A stretch of 64,000 nt of DNA from Neostapfia colusana (taxonomy: Eukaryota > Streptophyta > Magnoliopsida > Poales > Poaceae): assembly GCA_030760725.1 (NCBI GenBank), contig JASWHV010000008.1, positions 55,899,671 to 55,963,670 of the forward strand, written 5' to 3'. The notes beneath the pieces are model-generated. The model had not been told where the DNA came from, did not search any database, and was given only the letters and a program-made list of their open reading frames with translations. Below are positions 57,823-64,000 of the stretch, piece after piece (position 1 is the first letter of the stretch; every line of letters begins with the position of its first letter). A program made the position numbers and the translations under genes.

Positions 57823-58077
57823 GTCTAGTCCTGCGCCCAAGGCTGTCTGAGGGCTGGGTGTCGCCCATTCCGCTGTAGTTCGACATTGCCCTTTCGTTTT
57901 AAGTGGCCCTGCGAGGCACGTGGACTGTAACCTAAGAATTGCTTGTAGGACCTTAACAGTCCAGTTGAGAATAAGTTAATGTATGGAACTTGATATATTC
58001 TGTTGTGCATACTAACTACTGATCCAGAGATTTTTACAGGATGCACAAGTGGGCCCCGCGAGAGGTGGGTCCCGACA

Positions 58078-58488
58078 CCTACCCGCTGCCCCGAGCACCG
58101 CCGTCCCAGCCCCCGCCGCTGCCCCCCAACCGCGCCGCCCCGGCCCCAGCACCCGGCCCCCGGCTCCTCCCCCGCCCCCCAGTCGCCGCCGCCCCTAGAG
58201 CCTCCCCGGCCCTCAGCCCCCGACGCCCGGCCCTAGCTTGTGTTATTTACGACGATCTGTTCCTAGCCGTCGTAAAGAAGCTTCGAGAGGGTGGTAGCTG
58301 GCTTCCTCTCAGTAAGTTACGATGACCAGTTTAAGTCGTCGTAAATAAGCTTATTTACGATCAATTACTTGTGACGGCTAGTTACCATCCTAAATAAGTA
58401 ATTAACAACGTAAATAAGTTAATTATGATGGTTATTATCTTAATTATGATGGTTTAGACCGTCGTAAATGTGGAAGATTGCTATAGTG
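58078..58488 (-). repeat. CACTA-1 right terminus and subterminal repeats
   Basis: 58078-58236 is very GC-rich sequence with CCCCCG-type words and no supported gene. 58240-58470 has TTACGACG and its complement about eight times. The end 58472-58488 reads inward CACTATAGCAATCTTCC, so the element stops at 58488, within a coding exon. Confidence 0.82.
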
Positions 58489-58608
58489 TTTATTGGCGGC
58501 GACCTTAGCTTTTCCCTTTGCTCTGGTCACCGGGGACTGCGGCATGGCGGCCGCTACCACGGCCAAGGCGAGGAGGAAATTGATCAGCTCGCGCTTGGAC
58601 GGCGCCAT
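58489..58608 (-). pseudogene. Truncated paralogue of the LTP-like gene, cut by CACTA-1
   Basis: ATG at 58608 starts MAPSKRELINFLLALAVVAA, a secretory signal peptide closely like that of the gene at 61173 (MAPSKRISLAFLLAFAVVAG). The frame is open for 40 codons and then meets the CACTA-1 terminus at 58488. The remaining exon, with the cysteine domain, is not within the window; it would lie beyond the element on the left. A TATATATA box at about 58659-58666 lies about 50 bp upstream, directly against the MITE at 58667. Same strand as the intact copy 2.5 kb away, so this was a tandem pair. Confidence 0.82.
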
Positions 58609-58666
58609 CGTTCTGATGTTCTTCCGGTGGTTGCAGGGCAAAGAAGTGATTTGTAGGATATATATA

Positions 58667-58870
58667 GGCCCTGTTTGGCACGGGTTAAACTTGTTTAAAA
58701 AGCAGCTTATCTGAAAAGCTGGTGAACATCAGCTTAAACTTATATCCCGCTTTTAGTTCATTCTGAGAAACAGCTGAACTAATAAGCTGGTGGAGAATCT
58801 GACTGTTTGGTATACCCGCAGCTTATTTTTATAAAAAAAAACTGGTTCAGAAGCTGTGCCAAACAGGGCT
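58667..58870. mobile_element. MITE with GGCCCTGTTTGGCAC ends
   Basis: A 204-bp element with near-perfect terminal inverted repeats (GGCCCTGTTTGGCAC at 58667 and GTGCCAAACAGGGCT at 58856-58870) and AAGCTG/CAGCTT internal repeats. ATA flanks both ends, a possible 3-bp target copy as in PIF/Harbinger MITEs; a hAT origin is also possible. It sits at the TATA box of the truncated gene. Confidence 0.8.
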
Positions 58871-59411
58871 ATAATCTAGTTTTCAGAGAATGTGGGAGAA
58901 TACAAGCGATGACCGCACTGGATGTTTTACTGTGTTCAGTTAGATGATTTAGGCGGTGATTCTGGCGATCCGTTTCACCTTGAGGTTTCTATATAACAAC
59001 CTTCCACTTCTCTTGCCAAGGGTTGAGATGGATGCGTGCACATGTGTACACCCAATGTTTGCAAAAACGCCAAATCTTATGTAGTGTCCGGTACACGTAT
59101 AGTGGGCCATATGGCCGTGCCAGCTAGGCCAATATAAAGCACACAATTTTTTTTCTAGATCAAGCACGGCACGGCTCAGGTCAATTCGTGCACCATCACA
59201 TTATATAGTAAGTATTGTACATTCAGTCTCAATGTTCAAATCGTTATTATTTTGTTTGTTGCCAGGGTTAACTGAAGAATAAATAAATTTCACTGGTTTT
59301 GGCACTAAGAAAATATGTGATGTGCACTAACACATGTTTACATTTTTCTTTCATTTAAGAATTGCTTGATTTTTATTGTGTCACAGATTTACCGTAGTTT
59401 TTAACATGTTA
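58871..59411. other. Intergenic, no gene seen
   Basis: Moderately AT-rich sequence without a convincing reading frame, repeat or splice pattern. Confidence 0.5.
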
Positions 59412-59491
59412 CTCCCTCTGTTTCATATTAATTAACGCTAGTTAGTTTAAATTTGAACTAACCAGCGTCAATTAATATGAAATGGAGGGAG
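59412..59491. mobile_element. Stowaway-like MITE (80 bp)
   Basis: CTCCCTCTGTTTCATATT and its inverted end AATATGAAATGGAGGGAG form about 27-bp arms around a short AT-rich centre, flanked by TA on both sides (59410-59411, 59492-59493). These are the hallmarks of Stowaway/Tc1-mariner MITEs of grasses. Confidence 0.88.
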
Positions 59492-59493
59492 TA

Positions 59494-60410
59494 TTAAATA
59501 TGGACTTATATAGGTAATAGATAGATCTCTCCTTGGGAAAACCAATTATGATGTGATGGGAGTGAATTAATTCTGTAAAACCTGTGCGTTTGATGCTATC
59601 ACTGGGTGAGAATTTCCGTGTGAAGGACGATTACATACGCATGTACATACGTGTATGGTTCCGCCATGTACGAGAGCTCCGTAATTCCGTTAACATGATT
59701 GGCACAGAAAACATATATATTATAGATGAGATGAGACACTCATAAACAGGTACAAGTAGTGACACCTATATACACACACGAACGCACGCTATGCTGAGAT
59801 CAATCGAAAACTAATGTCGGTGCCAGGATTTATGTGTACCAGGACTTAATAGCAATTTAAATCAAACCTACGTTAGTGCTCCACTACACTCGGTGTATGA
59901 ATACCGATGCACAGGCTATGATCCATATTGGTAGAGGTCAGGTGAGGGTATTCAGAAGCGAATTAGATCTGATGACTGTTGTCCGTGTCAACAGTGGTTA
60001 GAAACGGCCGCGCAATTGAATCCACGGAAATTTTCTGAGACGGGTCACAGCTTTGTCCCTGCTGAACGATTTATTCACCAAGACGAATTACAAAGCCCAG
60101 AAGAGAATGATGCCTTTCATAGGTTGTGTACGTCCAAGGACAAACAATTGCTGCTACTTAACATTCTCTGTTCCTAACACACTTCTGCCATAGACTCTAG
60201 GCACTACCAAAATTAAGAAACTAGCTAGAAAACCACAATTATTCTAAAGACACTACTCCTGAAGGAATTGTTGAACTGTTGGTGTTCACCGCTGCAAAAC
60301 AAAAGCAGATGCCAGTTTGATCAAAACAAAACGCTGAAAAATAAAATATGCTAAAAAGTACAGAGGAAGTACACAACAGAAAATAAATCTGAATACCATA
60401 TATAATTTAA
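59494..60410. other. Downstream flank of the LTP-like gene, no other gene seen
   Basis: No supported coding frame. On the minus strand CTGCTTTTGTTTTGCAG at 60294-60310 is a strong 3' splice site, so the LTP-like gene could have a further untranslated exon starting near 60293. 59700-60050 shows no recognisable structure. Confidence 0.45.
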
Positions 60411-61173
60411 TTAAGGAGACGCCGGTGAAGACGGTGGGTTCATCGGCGGCACAGGTCCTCCTATTTTATTCAAAGTGTGTTCATAACAGATTAGTTTCCT
60501 CACGAGCACCAATAAAACAGATGTCAAATAATGGTGTTGAGCTTGAGTCTCAATGAGACTTACTGATGCACTGGCGAAGCGTGCCGATCGGCGTCACGGT
60601 GCGACACACGCGGGGCAGCATCATCATGCGCAGGCGAAGCATGGGCGCCGGGAGGAGCTTGTTAAAGTCGCCGTTGACGACGTGGCACATGCAGACGGGC
60701 GCGTCCTTGACGACGGCCTTGAGCCCGTCGCAGCACGCGGCGGGCGGCGCCATCACGTCGGTCTTATTGGTGAGGAAGTCGGCGCACGGCTTCATGCCGG
60801 CCAGCGGCGTGCCGCACTCGGCGGGCTGCGGCGGCGCCGGCGGCATCGGGGAAGGGTGCGGCCACGGCCAGCCGCCGTGTGTAGCGTTGTTGCAGGGGGG
60901 AAGCCACGGGAGCCGCGGCAGGCCCGGTATGCAGGGGAAGGACGGGCGCCGCGGCCACGACGGGAGCGGTGGCAGCGCCGGGAAAGGCGGGAACGGCCAT
61001 CCTCCGCCGCCTGCGGCTGCCGACGGCTGTGATGACGTCGAGGAGTCTTCTTGGTCTGCGGCCTTCGTGGCCACGGCGGCGTCTCTGGCCGCCACCGACG
61101 GCTGCAGGATGGCGCCGGCGACCACGGCGAAGGCGAGGAGGAAAGCGAGCGAGATGCGCTTGGATGGCGCCAT
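60411..61173 (-). CDS. Secreted proline-rich lipid-transfer-like protein (8-Cys)
   Basis: Two exons: 61173-60564 and 60460-60411. The donor is ATCA/GTAAGT and the acceptor AATAAAATAG. The product has 219 residues. Residues 1-29 are a signal peptide. Residues about 50-125 are rich in Pro, Trp and Gly. The last 100 hold the eight-cysteine pattern C-x9-C-x16-CC-x12-CxC-x26-C-x11-C of non-specific lipid transfer proteins. The second exon adds a Pro/Ser tail (GPVPPMNPPSSPASP). The ATG at 61173 is chosen over one at 61236 or an upstream open frame because the TATA box is at 61245. Such proteins act in the cell wall or cuticle, binding lipids; the exact ligand cannot be told. No hydrophobic GPI-type C-terminus is seen. 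Reading without the intron would add only KSH and a stop. Confidence 0.82.
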
Positions 61174-61244
61174 TTGTTGGTTTGTTTCGTTGCCTCGATC
61201 GAGGGTTTCTGTTGCGTGGTACGAAGAAACGTGCATGACGTCCA

Positions 61245-61253
61245 TTTATATAG
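61245..61253 (-). promoter_or_regulatory. TATA box of the LTP-like gene
   Basis: The minus strand reads CTATATAAA, 72 bp upstream of the chosen ATG. Just downstream is TGACGTCA-like sequence (ACGTCAT at about 61236-61242), a possible bZIP motif overlapping the start region. Confidence 0.7.
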
Positions 61254-62002
61254 GGTGCTCAGTTGGAGATAGAGAATTCAGATATCGAAAAGTCCTTGGA
61301 TTGGAAGAGTTCAGATATCCTTGGACTTATCTCGATTTTTTCAGTTTCGTTGATGACGTTTCTTATCGGCTCGTAACTATCAGAACAAATTAACCAATAC
61401 AGTATATCGGGAGGAACAAAAGGAGATTAAGCGTTTTCCCAACAAAATCGGTGCTCCATTTGAATCGTAGGTAGTTGGGTAGTTGTTGGACTGGACGGTT
61501 TTCGGATGACTGTACGTGGCATTTTGTACGTGTACTTGCTGCGACGTAGGAGTATACATTGTTAAAGATAGAGTCCAAGACAAGGTCGTAGTTTTTTTTC
61601 TTGCGGGAAGTGGGCATAATATGTTGACATCTGTAAATTGGGGTGCTTAGAAATCGACTGATTTGATTTGATAGAATTAAGGTGGAATTGTTGTGACTCG
61701 AGAGAGTCCAATGTGTAATTAACAACACAATAAAGGTGAATGGACATGGTATAACAATATAATAGATAACAAGTCGTCTGTAGTTACTTCATCAATCTTC
61801 ATGAGCCGGATCAGTCTCTCGTTTACAATTATAAGGATAGGGTATGGGTGCATGCGTTAATGACTACTCGTGCTTATATATATAAGTGTATGTGTATGTA
61901 CAATATTTCATAAAAAAATATTGTCCACTTATTTTGCACAAATGTGATGTGTGATATTTAACGGACAAATAATTCATTCTTTAATTATACTTCTACTGTA
62001 TT
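61254..62002. other. Upstream region of the LTP-like gene, no other gene seen
   Basis: AT-rich intergenic sequence. No reading frame with a domain and no clear repeat. ATT at 62000-62002 is the likely 3-bp target copy of CACTA-2. Confidence 0.5.
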
Positions 62003-62039
62003 CACTACAGGAAATCGACATATATTCGTGAGCCCAAAA

Positions 62040-62515
62040 CCCATGAAAATATGGTAAAAACCCACGAAAATACATAATTTCGTCGGTTTTGGCATTATTT
62101 TCGTCGGCCGGAGGCTCACGAAAATAATTAGTCAAAAATAACGTTAATTTCGTCGGTGGCCCACGAAAATAAAGTTATTCTCGTTGGCCAACAACGGCCC
62201 ACGAAAATATATATTTTCGTGGGCCAAACTGAAGCACACGAAAATAACGTGCACTTATTTTCGTGGGCCAGAATAAGGCAACGAAAATAGAGTAGGTTAT
62301 TTTCGTGGGCCACAATATGGCCCACGAAAATAACATTCACCTTATTTTCGTGGGCCTGACTTTGGCCCACGAAAATAGTGTCATGTTATTTTCATGGGCC
62401 ACATTTTAGCCCACAAAAATAATGTGGCACTATTTTTGTGGGCCACCTTCTGGCCCACGAAAATAATATGGCACTATTTTCGTGGGCAACCTTCTGGCCC
62501 ACGAAAATACATAAA
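62040..62515. repeat. CACTA-2 subterminal hairpin array
   Basis: About nine inverted pairs built from TTATTTTCGTGGGCC and GGCCCACGAAAATAA, separated by 6-9 bases. The pair at 62297-62333 is a perfect 15-bp stem with a 7-nt loop. Units at 62390-62440 show CG to TG or CA changes. These should be TnpA binding sites. Confidence 0.88.
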
Positions 62516-62944
62516 ATAACAGTCTAAAATAAATGATAATTTTTTGTTCCAAACACAACAAATTCATACATTCATAAACAGATATATCATAAACACATTA
62601 CTCTTCATAACAAATGCAATAAACTCAAATTAACATTGTCTCAACAATATAATTTTCATCACACATTCAAATATACAAACATTCATTACATAGTACAAAC
62701 GATAACATTCAAATATCCCTACAAATACATAGATGATCATTGTCAAGTTAAGCACATAGCCACATCGATCTTTTCGCACAAGCTAATAAATTGCTCCAAC
62801 AAGCTAATCATTCGCCCGTCGTTTTCCTGTTTGAAGCCAACTATGATGCAAATGAGCTCCATTTGGAAATAAGATACATAATATATGATGCAAATGAAAA
62901 CTTGAAACTTTGGAGGATTCTTTTATAAATTATGATCATCTTAC

Positions 62945-63523
62945 CTAATTGTTACCATCGGGAGCAAAGAATTGATCGATAAAGTCGTCCCCTTCACCCT
63001 GTCCAGCTGAAGAAGTTGCTTGCAAATTTGTAACAAGAGGACTCTGAAAGTTTTGTGCCATTGATGATGATCCCTAGATAAACAATGATACATGTTACAA
63101 GTATACTAACAGTTTATAAAACCGAAAGAGAACATAACGATAACATATACCTGTGTTCCAATGGGAAGAGGTTGTGGAGCCACCGGTAGCGGTGAAGAGA
63201 TAGGTAGCTGCGGAGGCTGTGGTAGCGGTGGCATAGCGGCAGTAAGTCCAAGCTGAGAAAAATACCCCTAAATCATTTTTAAATGTTTAGTTTCATTCTA
63301 ATATAACTTCATCTCTTGGTTAACATAAATAATTGAACTCTTATATTAATGTACCTGCATCGCTTGCTGCCACGTCGCCAGATTCGAGAAGTAGTCATTT
63401 TGTGTTTTTATGAACTCGTCCTGTCGTTTCATTCGATCTTCTTGTAACCTCAAGTGGTCTCTTAATGCAGCTTGCTCTTCTTCCATTTGTTTTAACCTTG
63501 ACTCATTAACTGTATAAGTACGC
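62945..63523 (-). CDS. CACTA-2 TnpA-like gene, last three exons
   Basis: Exons: about 63523-63355, 63267-63151 and 63073-62945. Splice sites are CAG/GTACAT, TTTAG/GGG, CAG/GTATAT and ATCTAG/GGA, and the two junctions keep one frame. The first exon codes a charged helix with MEEEQAAL and RLQEDRMKRQDEF, a coiled coil. The middle is almost all Pro, Leu and Gln. The last ends DDFIDQFFAPDGNN then TAG. This fits the C-terminal part of plant Ptta/En-Spm TnpA-like proteins. The upstream edge is uncertain because it enters a GGC-repeat (63525-63630). Confidence 0.65.
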
Positions 63524-63654
63524 TGAGAAGATGGCGCGGGCAGCGGCGGCAGCTGGTCGCGGGCGGCGGCGGCAGCTGGTCGCGGGCGGCGGCAGATGGC
63601 TAGGGCGGCGGCACGGGCGGCTGCTGGCGACATACACAATGAAACCGACGTGCG

Positions 63655-64000
63655 CACGTTCCTGTATAAGCACTCTTTTCGTGAGCCAGACAAAAGCCCA
63701 CGAAATTAAAACCTTGATTCGTGTGCCGTATTTTCATGCGCCGCAAACACGGCCGACGAAAATGAGGGTAGTTTCGTGTGCCTCTGGAAAAGCCGATGAA
63801 AATAAATCTGTTTTCGTGAGCCCGCCAAAAGCCCACGAAATTAGGACCTTGGTTCGTGTGCCTATCCAACGTCGATGAAACCGAGGCAACCGTATTTTGG
63901 TGCGCCACGCTGGCCGACGAAATTGATCCTAGTTTCGTGTGCCTCCCTAAAACCCACGACAATAGTAGGGCTTGTTTTCGTGAGCCCGCCAAAAGCCCAC
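63655..64000. repeat. CACTA-2 second subterminal array
   Basis: TTTTCGTG[AT]GCC and GCCCACGAAA pairs with more variable arms than the left array (GTTTCGTGTGCC, GCCGACGAAA). It resembles the array beside the other terminus and suggests the element ends near or just past the window edge. Confidence 0.7.

Larger units (their letters stand above)
54109..58077 (+). repeat. LTR-7: Gypsy LTR with internal duplication, left end lost
   Basis: Carries LTR-type phrases (GACCGGTTCATATGACC, GGGTAAAGTG, CTCAGTACCTTCTGTACTCAC) in the same order as the Tekay LTRs, plus the acidic exon pair. It ends GGGTCCCGACA at about 58077, next to GC-rich CACTA-1 sequence. LTR-6 is inserted near its left edge. No internal region follows, so it is a solo or truncated LTR. 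Confidence 0.55.
11041..58488 (-). mobile_element. CACTA-1 (En/Spm type), host of the nested retroelements
   Basis: The right end at 58488 reads inward CACTATAGCAATCTTCC, a CACTA terminus, next to subterminal TTACGACGG repeats (58240-58470). The same TTACGAC repeats recur at 11041-11330 beside a TnpA-like gene on the minus strand, so both pieces are read as one element. Its left terminus lies beyond the Tekay-4, Copia-B and Tekay-1 stack outside the window. The own sequence visible is 11041 to about 14385 and 58078-58488; the rest is nested LTR elements. A TTT at 58489-58491 is a possible 3-bp target copy. That the two pieces are one element is inference. Confidence 0.6.
62003..64000 (-). mobile_element. 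CACTA-2, right part outside window
   Basis: Begins CACTACAGGAAATCGAC at 62003, a CACTA terminus, after ATT. Subterminal hairpin arrays lie at 62040-62515 and again from about 63660, so the other end may lie shortly beyond 64000. Between them are the last three exons of a TnpA-like gene on the minus strand. No TnpD-type transposase is seen, so this looks like a compact non-autonomous element. Confidence 0.82.

Noticed and set aside
60566..61393. A 275-codon plus-strand frame across the LTP-like gene
   Set aside because: It is antisense to a gene with signal peptide, eight-cysteine pattern, TATA box and splice sites. High GC content keeps the opposite strand open.

Overview
The window looks like a transposon-dense stretch of a grass (Poaceae) nuclear genome. 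The evidence is Tekay-type chromoviruses with LTRs over 3 kb, a Sirevirus-type Copia element, CACTA (En/Spm) elements, Stowaway-like MITEs, tRNA-iMet primer binding sites and intron-containing plant genes. The species cannot be named from sequence alone. No rRNA, tRNA, CRISPR array or prokaryotic operon was seen. Only one intact-looking host gene is present, a lipid-transfer-like secreted protein at 60.4-61.2 kb; a truncated paralogue lies at 58.5 kb.

Layout. CACTA-1 ends at 58488, inside the first exon of the truncated paralogue. Everything from 11041 to 58488 reads as CACTA-1 plus elements nested in it. At its left (11041) lies an insertion stack: a minus-strand Tekay LTR fragment (10056-11040), holding a minus-strand Copia element (8842-10055), holding Tekay-1 (1-8841, running off the left edge). 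To the right come a TnpA-like CACTA gene (11.5-12.9 kb), a minus-strand Gypsy LTR (from 14403), a decayed Copia element (18.9-26.1 kb) and minus-strand Tekay-3 (to 30218). Next is an old LTR (LTR-6) split by Tekay-2 (32178-53737, target duplication TGAAA). Tekay-2 is itself split by a 12-kb Sirevirus (38011-50075, target duplication ACCTC). Another Gypsy LTR with a 1.75-kb internal duplication runs to 58077. Beyond the host genes a second CACTA element starts at 62003 and leaves the window.

How the parts work. The autonomous functions (Gag, protease, reverse transcriptase, RNase H, integrase with chromodomain) are recognisable but broken in every retroelement. By-eye LTR differences (about 1.4% Tekay-1, 3% Sirevirus, 6% Tekay-2) agree with the nesting order.

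Most interesting signals. (1) LTRs of four Gypsy families share a split acidic reading frame: a symmetric phase-1 exon, a GC-AG intron and a short acidic last exon. (2) The Tekay-1 Gag start matches the histone H3 tail around K9 in the same register. (3) The Tekay-2/3/4 U3 regions are arrays of G-box palindromes plus small hairpins upstream of the TATA box. (4) The Sirevirus carries a different palindrome array in its U3 and again ahead of an extra downstream ORF. (5) Primer binding sites are reiterated in the Tekay-2 and Tekay-3 leaders.
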